DNA from: Deltaproteobacteria bacterium UBA5205
GTDB taxonomy: Bacteria; Desulfobacterota; Syntrophorhabdia; Syntrophorhabdales; Syntrophorhabdaceae
Direction of reading: 5' to 3'
Assembly: GCA_002412715.1 (NCBI GenBank)
Contig: DHVP01000025.1
Coordinates: 524 to 64,523, forward strand
Length of the DNA: 64,000 nt
A program made the translations under genes and the position numbers. The notes beneath the pieces were generated by a model. The model did no database searches and was not told the origin of the DNA. It saw nothing but the letters and a program-made list of their open reading frames with translations. Below are positions 37,107 to 45,114 of the stretch, piece after piece (within the stretch, counting starts at the first letter, position 1; every line of letters starts with the position of its first letter).

Positions 37107-37541
37107 TCACCGGGCGACATCGGGGTCGATCGGTTTGCCCGTCCTGTAGGATACGCTCTTCATGGTCGCGATCAGTGTACGCGCCGCGCCATCTTCCATG
37201 TACACGTTGAACAGAAATGCGCCCGTGCGCCTGGTCGTCGAGATGGTCTGTCCCTCTACCACAAGTACGGTGTCCGGGCGGGGACTTGCATGGTAGACGA
37301 TGGAACATTCAAGGGCAACGCAGATGGTGTTCTTGTTATTTCCGAGAACCGAAAACGCGCTATCCGCAAGGGAGTAGATGACCGCGCCATGGGGCCGGTC
37401 ATAGAAGTTCAGCATGTCCCTTCTGAGGCGCAGGTGCATCCGGATGGCATCATCCGTCAGTTCGTCGAGGACAATCCCCAGGGACCTGGCGTATTCATCT
37501 CTGTCGAACTGCTTCCTTGCAATTTCCAGGTGTTCTTTCAT
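37107..37541 (-). CDS. PaaI-type hotdog thioesterase
   Basis: This 144-residue single-hotdog protein has HGAVIYSLADSAFSVLGN, the diagnostic PaaI/YbgC-like motif (HGG..F.LAD.A...A.N). These enzymes hydrolyse hydroxyphenylacetyl- or other aryl/acyl-CoAs. The ATG at 37541 has GAGGGCTGCCC ahead of it. The gene is 16 bp downstream of the RluA-type gene, so co-transcription is likely. Confidence 0.85.
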   Translation of the reverse strand: MKEHLEIARKQFDRDEYARSLGIVLDELTDDAIRMHLRLRRDMLNFYDRPHGAVIYSLADSAFSVLGNNKNTICVALECSIVYHASPRPDTVLVVEGQTISTTRRTGAFLFNVYMEDGAARTLIATMKSVSYRTGKPIDPDVAR

Positions 37542-37557
37542 GGGCAGCCCTCACGTG

Positions 37558-38454
37558 TTATGACAGCGCTCTTCTACTCTCAAAACATCGGTCCCGTCCT
37601 GTCAGAGGGTCCGGGAAAGAGATGGACCGCGCCAACAGCTTCAGGGGGAAGGAAAAATCATCGTAGGCTGCGGGTTGCACGTTGGGGTAGATCCTGTCAT
37701 TGATGATCGGGATTCCCAGGGCGGCAAGATGCACCCGCAACTGGTGTTTCCTTCCGGTACGGGGGATCAGCCGGTAGAGGGTAATCTCCCCCGTCTCCCG
37801 AAGAACATCTATCCGGGTCTCGGAATTCGGTATACCCTCGACTTCCCGCATCCGGAAAAAAGGCTTCCCTTCCACTATACAACTGCGATAGGAGACAGGA
37901 AAGCTGCGCTCCGGAAGGGTGGGGGCCAGCGCTTCGTAGACCTTCTCTACCTTTCGTTTCTGGAAGAGCGATGCGTAGTCACCCCGTGTTCCGGGGTTAA
38001 CGGAAAATATGACGAGGCCCGCGGTTTCTCTGTCGATACGATGGAGGGGCACAAGATCCTTCAGCGCAAGCTTCTTCTTCAAACGGACGAGAAGCGTCTC
38101 ATGAAGAAATACGCCGGAAGGCACGACAGGCAGGAAATGGGGCTTATCCGCCACCAGGATGTGATCGTCCCGGTAAAGTATGTCTTCCTCGAAAGGGATC
38201 GGCGTTTCCTCCTGCGGTTCGCGGTAGTAAAAGACAAACCCGCCCCGCCGGCAGGGAGTGTCGGGCCCTATGGGCACTCCTTTTTCATCTACCACCTGTC
38301 CTTTGTTCATCCGCGAGATCCAACTGGCCGACGTCACCTTCGGAAATCGTTCCTTCAGATATTCAAGAATGTTTTGTCCCGAGCTGCAGGAGATTCTGAG
38401 ACAGCTCGGTCCCACGCCTTCGATTGTAGGAAGAGGTATATTCATCGGTTTCAT
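37558..38454 (-). CDS. RluA-family 23S/tRNA pseudouridine synthase
   Basis: This ~298-residue RNA pseudouridine synthase has a short S4-like N-terminal part and then the catalytic core. LVPLHRIDRETAGLVIFS contains the essential Asp of HRIDRETAG. The later RTGRKHQLRVHLAALGIPI is the second RluA signature. The exact uridine modified is unknown. ATG 38454 is chosen; ATG 38445 and an upstream open region are alternatives with equally weak ribosome-binding sites. Confidence 0.88.
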   Translation of the reverse strand: MKPMNIPLPTIEGVGPSCLRISCSSGQNILEYLKERFPKVTSASWISRMNKGQVVDEKGVPIGPDTPCRRGGFVFYYREPQEETPIPFEEDILYRDDHILVADKPHFLPVVPSGVFLHETLLVRLKKKLALKDLVPLHRIDRETAGLVIFSVNPGTRGDYASLFQKRKVEKVYEALAPTLPERSFPVSYRSCIVEGKPFFRMREVEGIPNSETRIDVLRETGEITLYRLIPRTGRKHQLRVHLAALGIPIINDRIYPNVQPAAYDDFSFPLKLLARSISFPDPLTGRDRCFESRRALS

Positions 38455-38582
38455 GATTTTACCACAAATAAACGCACGTCGTCTGCACACCCGTCACGGC
38501 ATTCCACAAAAAACTGCTTGTATATCTTCCCGTTTGAATAGATAATGAGCTACAGTCAAAAAGTTGGGGAGGTACGACCGCA

Positions 38583-39071
38583 ATGAGCCATATCTCGAGA
38601 TTCTTCGTTATATTCCTGGCAGTCTTCCTGTTTCTTTCGGGCACGGCAAGCGCACAGTGGGTCTACCTGGGGAGAAAGGCCATAGGAAAAGTAAAGCAAT
38701 TCACCAGCGAACCGGCAGGCAGCCAGGAGTCGCAACCCGCCGATCAATCACAGAAAACCCCTCAGCCCGGATACGATGTCGCCACAGTCCTCCTCAGGGC
38801 CCCCGCCGACAAAGTCTACAAAACCGCCATCAACGTATTGCAGGCAAACAAGGATATCAGGATAAGCAAAAAAGATGACAAAGCACTCAGTATAGAGTTC
38901 GTCGACGGCAGCCTCGCGGTGGGGATGCAGATAAGCCCCGTCTCGGAGAAGGTCAGTCAGCTTCTCGCAGTTTCCACAACATCGGGAAAACAAGGTACTT
39001 CAATTGTGCTTAACGGGATTATGCGGGTATGCAAAGAGATGGGTATACAATGTCAATCCGCTGATAAGTAG
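38583..39071 (+). CDS. Secreted protein of unknown function
   Basis: This 162-residue protein has a clean signal peptide (TASAQW, cleavage about residue 24) and a Gln/Pro/Ser-rich linker. An alpha/beta domain from about 60 to 155 (VLLRAPADKVYKTAIN...ISKKDDKALSIEF...IVLNGIMRVCKEM) resembles small periplasmic START/PII-like folds in style only. One Cys pair sits at the C-terminus. GGGGAGG precedes the ATG. It is monocistronic, divergent from the RluA gene. Confidence 0.65.
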   Translation: MSHISRFFVIFLAVFLFLSGTASAQWVYLGRKAIGKVKQFTSEPAGSQESQPADQSQKTPQPGYDVATVLLRAPADKVYKTAINVLQANKDIRISKKDDKALSIEFVDGSLAVGMQISPVSEKVSQLLAVSTTSGKQGTSIVLNGIMRVCKEMGIQCQSADK

Positions 39072-39154
39072 CCGATCCGGTCTCCCATTCTTCCCTTTCG
39101 ACACCGTATAGTGCTTTGCACACATGCGCTTGCCGCTGTAACAAAAGTCTTCCT

Positions 39155-39174
39155 ATTCCGGCCTTAGCCGGAAT
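39155..39174. repeat. REP-like palindromic element
   Basis: A perfect 8-bp inverted repeat (ATTCCGGC/GCCGGAAT) with a CTTA loop sits in an intergenic gap. Its look (ATTCCGGCnnnnGCCGGAAT followed by GACA) matches the dispersed palindromic repeats common in deltaproteobacterial genomes. No T-run follows, so it is not a terminator. A single copy is in the window. Confidence 0.55.
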
Positions 39175-39254
39175 GACACGTGGAAAAACCGGAATAAAAT
39201 TTCCCATTGATTAGATATTCAGTTTTAACATATTCTAACTGAAAGGAGAATATA

Positions 39255-39629
39255 GTGAGGCTACAGGAAGTCAGAGAGATACTCGACGCGGATGTTATTG
39301 TTGGTAAGGACCAGATGGACATGGAGGTAACGACTGCTTTTGGCGCTGATTTGATGAGTGACGTTCTGGCTTTTGCCAAACCGGGAAGTCTTTTGCTCAC
39401 CGGGCTTACAAATCCCCAGGTTATTCGTACATCCGATGTTCTTGACATTGCGGCCATCATACTGGTGCGCGGAAAACGCCCTTTGCCGGAAACGGTACAG
39501 CTTGCGGAGGAACTGCGAATCCCGCTTCTCACCACACAATACATCCTCTTTGAATCCGTCGGCAGACTGTACAGCAAGGGTATCGTTGGCTGCATAGAAA
39601 AGGTCGGCGAGACACGTGACTTCTCATGA
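39255..39629 (+). CDS. DRTGG-domain protein
   Basis: This 124-residue, probably cytoplasmic protein starts at GTG 39255 (AAAGGAGAATATA). The block DVLAFAKPGSLLLTGL and IRTSDVLDIAAIILVRGKRP is typical of the DRTGG domain (PF07085-like), a small ligand-binding module found in regulators and hydrogenase-associated proteins. It overlaps the following ATPase-like gene by 14 bp. In many anaerobes such a pair precedes hydrogenase or PHP genes; no such gene follows here. Confidence 0.8.
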   Translation: MRLQEVREILDADVIVGKDQMDMEVTTAFGADLMSDVLAFAKPGSLLLTGLTNPQVIRTSDVLDIAAIILVRGKRPLPETVQLAEELRIPLLTTQYILFESVGRLYSKGIVGCIEKVGETRDFS

Positions 39630-40062
39630 GACTTACGAGAAGTCGTTTCCTGTGGAAGAGGGATTCGACAACGCGGGACGTGTCGCCGGTGAGGTCAAGG
39701 CATTGCTGACAGACATGAATCTGCCCAGGCAGGTGATCCGGAGAGCCTCCGTGGTCACCTATGAGGCGGAAATGAACATCTGTTCCTATGCAAACCGTGG
39801 CGCGATAGTGCTCCGGGTAACACCCAAATTTATAACCATCGAAGCAATCGACGAAGGACAAGGCATAAGCGATATCGGATTGGCCATGAAGGAAGGATAC
39901 TCTACGGCCACCGACAAAATCCGAAGCATGGGTTTTGGGGCCGGCATGGGACTATCCAATATGAGAAAATTTTCGGACACCTTTCGAATTATTTCAGAGG
40001 TCGGCAAGGGCACCCATTTGAAAATGCTCATACGCATCAGAGAGGGCAACGAGAGTCAATGA
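39616..40062 (+). CDS. Anti-sigma-factor/serine-kinase-like ATPase (GHKL fold)
   Basis: This 148-residue HATPase_c domain is of the RsbW/SpoIIAB type: an N-box like YEAEMNICSYA, an IEAIDEGQGI G1 block, and GFGAGMGLSNM as the G2 box. These proteins bind and may phosphorylate anti-sigma partners. The start is GTG 39616, overlapping the DRTGG gene. No cognate STAS or sigma gene is next door. Confidence 0.82.
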   Translation: MTSHETYEKSFPVEEGFDNAGRVAGEVKALLTDMNLPRQVIRRASVVTYEAEMNICSYANRGAIVLRVTPKFITIEAIDEGQGISDIGLAMKEGYSTATDKIRSMGFGAGMGLSNMRKFSDTFRIISEVGKGTHLKMLIRIREGNESQ

Positions 40063-40199
40063 TTCCTGGATATCTGATGGACCCTACGGATTGCGCAGTG
40101 CACCTTCGAAATCCCATGTATTACCCCCGCCGCCAGCCGTAGCGAGGCCATCACCATGCCGGGACAGCATCATCGGTCCGAGTCGGACCGGTCTGACGC

Positions 40200-40228
40200 T
40201 TGGCCTTTCTTCAACTGTGTTGTATAAT
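40200..40228 (+). promoter_or_regulatory. Promoter for the FabZ-like/YkgJ pair
   Basis: TTGGCC (40200-40205) and a perfect TATAAT (40223-40228) are 17 bp apart. Transcription would start near 40235, leaving about 21 nt before the ATG at 40256. Confidence 0.55.
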
Positions 40229-40255
40229 CAAAATGAGAGCAAAACCCAAAACATT

Positions 40256-40699
40256 ATGAATTTTAACAGAAAACAAATCGGAAAATTGCTTGAATTATCG
40301 GAGAACTACGTTGTCATCGACAAGGCAGTGTATGATCCGCAGTACCCAAACGATCTCAGGGTTGTAAAATTGTTGGCGAAAGATGACATTGATTTTATAA
40401 GCCATATATCGGGCTATCACATATACCCGGATTACGCCATCGCGAAGATTGTGAATCAAGGAATACGGCTTCTGGTCTGCCTTCTCTACCCCGATCTAAA
40501 AGATATCCCCGTCGGCATGATCGAACATATTAAATTGAGGGGACAACTCTATCCAAACGACGAGATGAATATATTGATCAAAAAGTGGCAGGATAGGAGC
40601 AGGATAGCAAAGTTTGAAATTGGAATTGAGAACCAGAAAGGTTTTCTGGTATACGAATCGACAGTCTATGGTACTCCAATTGAAAGAAAACCGGGTTGA
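40256..40699 (+). CDS. FabZ-like hotdog-fold protein
   Basis: This 147-residue protein has a short helical opening, then HISGYHIYPDYAI, which mirrors the H-F-P-G-x-x-x-x-P-G segment of FabA/FabZ. MIEHIKLRGQLYPNDEMNIL follows and parallels the later FabZ strand with PGD. The His of the motif is kept, but the second catalytic position and the final PG are altered, so dehydratase activity is doubtful. It overlaps the YkgJ gene by 32 bp. No Shine-Dalgarno is evident. Confidence 0.55.
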   Translation: MNFNRKQIGKLLELSENYVVIDKAVYDPQYPNDLRVVKLLAKDDIDFISHISGYHIYPDYAIAKIVNQGIRLLVCLLYPDLKDIPVGMIEHIKLRGQLYPNDEMNILIKKWQDRSRIAKFEIGIENQKGFLVYESTVYGTPIERKPG

Positions 40700-41015
40700 C
40701 CCGTCATCGGTTGCCTGTCGCAGATGCGGTGCCTGTTGTCACGTAGATATGGTCGCCTACGTTTCTCCTGAAGATATTCAGAGATGGGAAAAAGAGGGAC
40801 GTCATGATATTATTGCCCGGCTGCGTGACAACGCCGTCATCTGGGCGGGCGACCGGATAATTAACAGGTCCGGGGGAAAAGTGACAAGCTGTTATTATCT
40901 GGATTGGGACGGTTCATCTTTTTTCTGCCAGATTTATGAAACCCGCCCGATGGTGTGCCGCAATTATATTCCCGGGTCGTCCGAACTGTGTCCCCAGTAT
41001 TATCGGAAAGATTAG
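40668..41015 (+). CDS. YkgJ-family cysteine-cluster protein
   Basis: This ~115-residue protein has CRRCGACC at the N-terminus, then FFCQIYETRPMVCRNY and SSELCPQY. These are the conserved cysteines of the CxxCxxCC family, thought to bind zinc or an iron-sulfur centre. The start is ambiguous: ATG 40668 overlaps the preceding gene by 32 bp, and an upstream in-frame Met exists at 40614. It is the probable downstream member of a two-gene operon. It converges on pdxJ. Confidence 0.78.
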   Translation: MVLQLKENRVDPSSVACRRCGACCHVDMVAYVSPEDIQRWEKEGRHDIIARLRDNAVIWAGDRIINRSGGKVTSCYYLDWDGSSFFCQIYETRPMVCRNYIPGSSELCPQYYRKD

Positions 41016-41101
41016 TTCCCCAAAGACATATAAGGAAACTGTTCTCCCGCTTTGCCTCCTCCAGAATCTTCACGGGATTTGCAGGCAAACACAGTGAGGG
41101 G

Positions 41102-41848
41102 CTAATCCAGTATTTCCATCATTTCCTCAACCGCCCTCGATAACCCGACAGAATCAGATCTTGAAATTATTGCATGCCCGATGTTGAGTTCCAGGAGTTC
41201 TCTGGCACGTAAAAGAGGCGCAACGTTTTTGTAATTGAGCCCGTGCCCGGCGTTGGTCTTTATTCTGATCTTTGCGGCATGTTCCGAAGCGCTGTAGATC
41301 AGCTCAATTTGTTTGTCAATCTCGGGCTTGTCCACCGCATCAGCATATGAACCGGTGTGGATCTCTATGAAATCGGCCCCGCATTCTTTCGAAAGTTCAA
41401 TTGTCTCTATGTCGGGTTCGATGAAGAGAGACACCGATATGCCTTGATCATGAAGTGACTCGATGGCATCTCTGATCGCACGCATGTTCTTCCTGACATC
41501 AAGACCGCCTTTTGGCGTCATTTCTTCCATCTTTTCAGGAACGATCGTGACCCGATCCGGTTTTGCTTTTTTTGCGATATCAACCATCTCGTGCGAGAGA
41601 GCCGTCTCGATATAGATCTTCCCGTTGATCGGAATTGCTTTCCTTATCCCGAAAATATCCCTGTCCTGTATATGACGCCTGTCTTCACGCAAACGAACCG
41701 CTATGCTGTTGCAGCCAGTTTTTGCACATACTATTGCAGCCTCAACAGGATCGGGCTCGCTTCCTCCCCGGCCCGCCCGCAATGCCGCAACATGGCTGAC
41801 ATTCACGCACAACAGGGTGCGCGGCACCTGAACTCCTCCGAATGCCAT
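41102..41848 (-). CDS. pdxJ: Divergent PdxJ (pyridoxine 5'-phosphate synthase) family protein
   Basis: This 248-residue TIM-barrel protein follows PdxJ along its length: LREDRRHI, VPEKMEEMTPKGGLDV, EIHTGSYA and TNAGHGLNYKNV are recognisable. However, the near-invariant VNIDH motif reads VNVSH (Ser18 for Asp), and the first-strand His of the TVHLRED block is Arg52 (AVRLRED). E83 (the E72 equivalent) and the late His (TNAGHG) are intact. The residue assignments are from memory of the E. coli enzyme. It may be a paralogue with altered chemistry. GGGAGG lies seven bases before the ATG. Confidence 0.72.
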   Translation of the reverse strand: MAFGGVQVPRTLLCVNVSHVAALRAGRGGSEPDPVEAAIVCAKTGCNSIAVRLREDRRHIQDRDIFGIRKAIPINGKIYIETALSHEMVDIAKKAKPDRVTIVPEKMEEMTPKGGLDVRKNMRAIRDAIESLHDQGISVSLFIEPDIETIELSKECGADFIEIHTGSYADAVDKPEIDKQIELIYSASEHAAKIRIKTNAGHGLNYKNVAPLLRARELLELNIGHAIISRSDSVGLSRAVEEMMEILD

Positions 41849-42199
41849 AGAAAAACCTCCCGCTCCTCACATGTTTTGATCGATAGTGTGTCCGGTAATA
41901 CCGATACTACCCGCACCGGGTGCCGTGAATTACCGCATCGATAGACGATATTTTCGACATATTTCCCGAAAAATCGTGCCAATGAAGATATCTCATATCT
42001 ACGAAAATTTCAAACCCTCTGCGCATGTAGGGTTCTAAGGGAAAAAAAGCGGGGCATTGACGGCATTAATGGCGCCCTGAAACAGCAATGCCAATTGACA
42101 ATATCTATCATCGCCCCTAGTATTCGTATTACTTACTAGAGAGAAAGGGTGGATATTTATTCCGCCCGATACGGATGCAAAGATGAATAATAGACCGAC
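41849..42199. other. Intergenic region between pdxJ and the AI-2E-family gene
   Basis: This is about 350 bp of AT-richer DNA with no gene seen. The only supportable signal is a promoter (42095-42123) directed toward the transporter gene. The pdxJ side offers only a vague -10-like TAGTAT. Confidence 0.5.
42095..42123 (+). promoter_or_regulatory. Promoter of the AI-2E-family transporter gene
   Basis: A perfect TTGACA (42095-42100) is 17 bp from TAGTAT (42118-42123). The predicted leader is about 70 nt. Confidence 0.6.
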
Positions 42200-43237
42200 A
42201 TGAAAAAAAACATTTACTTTCAATTGCTGCTTGTCGTCCTTTTTCTCGTTATTCTCTATAAAGCGAGAATAGTCATCATAACTTCTCTCATCGGTATCGG
42301 CCTTGGTGTCCTTATCTCGCCAGTTTTGGATCTTCTCCAAAAATGGATCAAACTGAGACGAAGTTTCTGCGCGTTAATCTTTATCCTGGCAGTATTGGTT
42401 TGTATGGCTATCATCGGCGCTTTAGCAGGTTGGTTGGTTTTTGACCAGGTAAACCAGTTGATTGCGGACATGCCTCAGCTCTCAGCGAAGCTTCGTGCAG
42501 AGATCGAAGGCGTTTTTGACCGATTCCCGTGGCTGCTTGATCGAATTAAAGGTATTGATTTTGCGGAATCCCTTCAAGGAATAGGCCAGTATCTTTTTGG
42601 AGGGATCCAATTGGGATTTGTGGTGGTGGGTGGAGTCACTTTCGCGCTTTTTATCGGAATTTACCTTGCCATTGCCGCCGACTTCTATTTTCGAGGAACT
42701 ATCAGGGCTTTCCCGCCTCAATACCGCGAGCGCGTGGAGGACCTGCTGGTGAAATGTGCACGCGTGGTCCGTGTCTGGTTCCGGGCGCAGTTGCTTGATA
42801 TGGCGATAATCGGAGCGATCACAGCAATCGGCCTTCTGATCGCGGGCGTGAAATTTTGGGCCGTTTTCGGCTTGCTTACGGCACTATTCGGTATCATTCC
42901 CTATGTGGGGGTGATCGTTGTAGTCGTCATTGTGAGCCTGATCACCCTGGCGTCCGATCCAGGTCAAGTACCATGGGTCTTGCTTGTCTTTCTTATCACT
43001 CAGCAGATCGAAGGGAATCTTGTCCTTCCCTGGGTAATGAAAGGCCAGGTTGAAGTTCCCGAGGCCATCCTGGTAATTATGATGCTTTTCTTCGGATTTT
43101 GGTTTGGATTGCTCGGGGTATTCATTGCTCCACCGCTCGTGGCTGTTATGATTTGTCTCTATCGAAACCTCTATCTGCCGGCTATCGAGACGTGCCATTT
43201 GCCGGTCGCCAATGAAACACCCGATCTGGAACGCTAA
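42200..43237 (+). CDS. AI-2E-family transporter
   Basis: This 345-residue polytopic membrane protein of the YdiK/PerM/TqsA family has N-terminal helices, a soluble central segment with ALIFILAVLVCMAIIGALAG nearby, and repeated C-terminal helices with FGIIPYVGVIVVVVIV and LPWVMKGQVEVPEAILVIMMLFFG. Members export AI-2, Na+ or other small solutes; the cargo is unknown. No ribosome-binding site is visible before the ATG. Confidence 0.85.
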   Translation: MKKNIYFQLLLVVLFLVILYKARIVIITSLIGIGLGVLISPVLDLLQKWIKLRRSFCALIFILAVLVCMAIIGALAGWLVFDQVNQLIADMPQLSAKLRAEIEGVFDRFPWLLDRIKGIDFAESLQGIGQYLFGGIQLGFVVVGGVTFALFIGIYLAIAADFYFRGTIRAFPPQYRERVEDLLVKCARVVRVWFRAQLLDMAIIGAITAIGLLIAGVKFWAVFGLLTALFGIIPYVGVIVVVVIVSLITLASDPGQVPWVLLVFLITQQIEGNLVLPWVMKGQVEVPEAILVIMMLFFGFWFGLLGVFIAPPLVAVMICLYRNLYLPAIETCHLPVANETPDLER

Positions 43238-43324
43238 ACAGGTATTTCCTTCTCGCAATAATTGTTGACGGACATGTCCTGGACTGACGGTCGGTAGAGC
43301 GGCTGCGGTCAGTTGTGACCTTTA

Positions 43325-43720
43325 CTACGCGAGGATTATCTTATCTATCTGTTCAATTTGTTCGAAGTGCCGATCTCGCGTGAGAAGAGTACCGCCGACG
43401 CTCATGCAACAGGCGGCTATCCAGACATCGTTTATCGGAATGGGGGTTCCTCTCGCAGAGAGCGCGGAGTACACGAGCGAGTACTTCCGGGCAACCTCTT
43501 CATCGACATCTATTATCGAAACCCCAAGGCTGGTGACGAGGTGCCGGAACTTTGCCTCGTTCTCTTTGTGCTTGCTTCCCTTCCGAAAACCATAGAACAG
43601 TTCTCCCAGGACAACGACGGGAAGGAGAATCTCCGTGCTTCGCGTTGCGATGAGATCCACCACTTCCTGCCTTCCCTGACCGAAATCAACGTAGATGTTC
43701 GTATCGAGCACAAGCTTCAT
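43325..43720 (-). CDS. vapC: PIN-domain ribonuclease toxin (VapC-type)
   Basis: This 131-residue PIN-domain nuclease has the acidic set D6, E40, D98 and D116 for metal binding and RNA cleavage. The start overlaps the antitoxin stop by 4 bp, the usual vapBC coupling. The size and PIN motifs (LDTNIYVDFG, GELFYG, INDVWIAA, LLTRDRHF) fit VapC. Both genes lie between the transporter gene and the end of the pilus/secretion operon. Confidence 0.9.
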   Translation of the reverse strand: MKLVLDTNIYVDFGQGRQEVVDLIATRSTEILLPVVVLGELFYGFRKGSKHKENEAKFRHLVTSLGVSIIDVDEEVARKYSLVYSALSARGTPIPINDVWIAACCMSVGGTLLTRDRHFEQIEQIDKIILA

Positions 43721-43956
43721 TTCCAGTCACCTTCGTGGATCTCTTCAAAGACCTGAAGGTTTTCTCTCAGTTCGGAGGCATCCTGGGGGGTCAACCAGCC
43801 CGCCGCTTTCCTGATAAGCTGCTCGCGATTTGCCGCAAGGCCCAGCTTCTCATCGATCGCATCGAGTATAAAGGCGGTTTTTGTTTTCCCCTCTTTCTTT
43901 GCCGCCCGCTTGATCATCTCCTCTTTTTTCGGCGGAATTCTAAGACTGACGGGCAT
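43717..43956 (-). CDS. RHH-type antitoxin partner of VapC
   Basis: This 79-residue protein has a ribbon-helix-helix-like N-terminus (MPVSLRIPPKKEEMIKRAAK) and an acidic C-terminal tail ending EEIHEGDWK, the part that normally wraps the toxin. ATG 43956 has AGGAGGTGGTAAA before it and lies downstream of a strong promoter. An earlier in-frame Met (43998) would be upstream of the transcription start and is rejected. Confidence 0.8.
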   Translation of the reverse strand: MPVSLRIPPKKEEMIKRAAKKEGKTKTAFILDAIDEKLGLAANREQLIRKAAGWLTPQDASELRENLQVFEEIHEGDWK

Positions 43957-43986
43957 TTTACCACCTCCTGTATCGCAAATATACCC

Positions 43987-44015
43987 ATTGTATCTCATCT
44001 GTCTGTCTCCGTCAA
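43987..44015 (-). promoter_or_regulatory. Promoter of the vapBC-type operon
   Basis: On the minus strand TTGACG (44010-44015) and TACAAT (43987-43992) are 17 bp apart. A start near 43980 gives a ~24-nt leader to ATG 43956. The antitoxin probably represses it, which is inference. Confidence 0.65.
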
Positions 44016-44040
44016 GAATGCCCTAGCTGGCCGCTCCTTT

Positions 44041-45114
44041 TCACTGCGGGTAGATCACCCTCTTTGAATAGATCCACCTTGCACCAGCCATAACCCCGAC
44101 CGTACCTCCATATGGTGGCAGTACTCCCGACCATGTCCACTTTGGCGACGGGACGGGTGGGGCCGACGCTACGGGGGTCCCGTCCGCCCGGGTTATGAGA
44201 CCTATTGTGAGCGGATTGCCGAAACCATCGGTGCGGTATGCGCTGCCGGCGGTTATTGAGGCCAGGAATCCCGAGATCGTATTTGTATTGGTCATGTTGC
44301 GCGTGCCATCCGTGCTCCAGAAAGTCCCGTCGAAGCCGTTGCAGCCGCATCTGCCCGTAATTGTGCCGAAGCACTTCTCCCCGGCATGGTCGCCGGTTGC
44401 CTGCCAGATCCAGGGGACGAGGATGTCGTCGTTGCTCGCCAATCCCCCCTGTGGGCTGCACGGGTTGGAAACCGCTTCGATGGTCAGCCGGCTGAGGTGA
44501 TACGATTTCATCGCCCGGGCAACGGTCAGGAGCTTCTCCTGGGACCGGACCATGTACTCGCTGTCGATATGGCCCGAACTCCACGTATCCGTCATCGACG
44601 TATTCCCTCCCGCCGTGATGGTCACGCTGTAGGGTGTCCGGTTATATCCGTTCAGATAGACACTCCCGGCGGAATGCTCGTTTGTTGTCGCAAAGGTATA
44701 GTCGAAACCATACCCATCCGTGCACGTTGCGTGGTACAGCGGTGACTCACCGGTGAGAGTACAGTTTGCTTCGCGGAAAGCACTCACCACCGCATCGCTC
44801 CTCGTAGCGATAAGGAGTTTTGTTCCCGAAGTGTCGGAGGTATCACGTGACGGAAGAACAACCAGCGCCTTACAGCCGTCATCGGTCCATCCGTGGCAAT
44901 TCTCTTCCACGTCCCGGATGTTCTCCCGGTAAAGGACCTCAAAGGCGTCCTCGATCTTCTCAAACTTCTGTATCGTGTCGGCGGTACCCTTGAAGTGAAT
45001 GACCCTGTCCATGAAGGTGACGATGGTGCCCATGACGACTGAGGTAATGGCGATGGTTACAATGATCTCCAGCAGGGTCAGTCCCCCGGAACCTCTGAAA
45101 TCGGCCGACGTCAC
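44041..45114 (-). CDS. Minor pilin / pilus-tip-like protein
   Basis: This 357-residue protein has a class III prepilin leader (GSGG then LTLLE, Glu at +5) joined to a hydrophobic N-terminal helix and a long extracellular domain rich in Gly, Thr and Ser. Clustered cysteine pairs (about residues 60-70 and 140-155) suggest disulfide loops. Size and position at the 3' end of the pilus operon resemble PilW/PilV-type tip pilins. It overlaps the preceding gene by 4 bp. No adhesin domain is recognised. Confidence 0.68.
   Translation of the reverse strand: MTSADFRGSGGLTLLEIIVTIAITSVVMGTIVTFMDRVIHFKGTADTIQKFEKIEDAFEVLYRENIRDVEENCHGWTDDGCKALVVLPSRDTSDTSGTKLLIATRSDAVVSAFREANCTLTGESPLYHATCTDGYGFDYTFATTNEHSAGSVYLNGYNRTPYSVTITAGGNTSMTDTWSSGHIDSEYMVRSQEKLLTVARAMKSYHLSRLTIEAVSNPCSPQGGLASNDDILVPWIWQATGDHAGEKCFGTITGRCGCNGFDGTFWSTDGTRNMTNTNTISGFLASITAGSAYRTDGFGNPLTIGLITRADGTPVASAPPVPSPKWTWSGVLPPYGGTVGVMAGARWIYSKRVIYPQ

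Noticed and set aside
43271..43280. 10-bp palindrome GGACATGTCC after the AI-2E-family gene
   Set aside because: It is too short, has no T-run and no known binding-site match, so it carries little weight.
43956..43998. Upstream in-frame Met at 43998 for the antitoxin
   Set aside because: It lies upstream of the predicted transcription start and lacks a ribosome-binding site.
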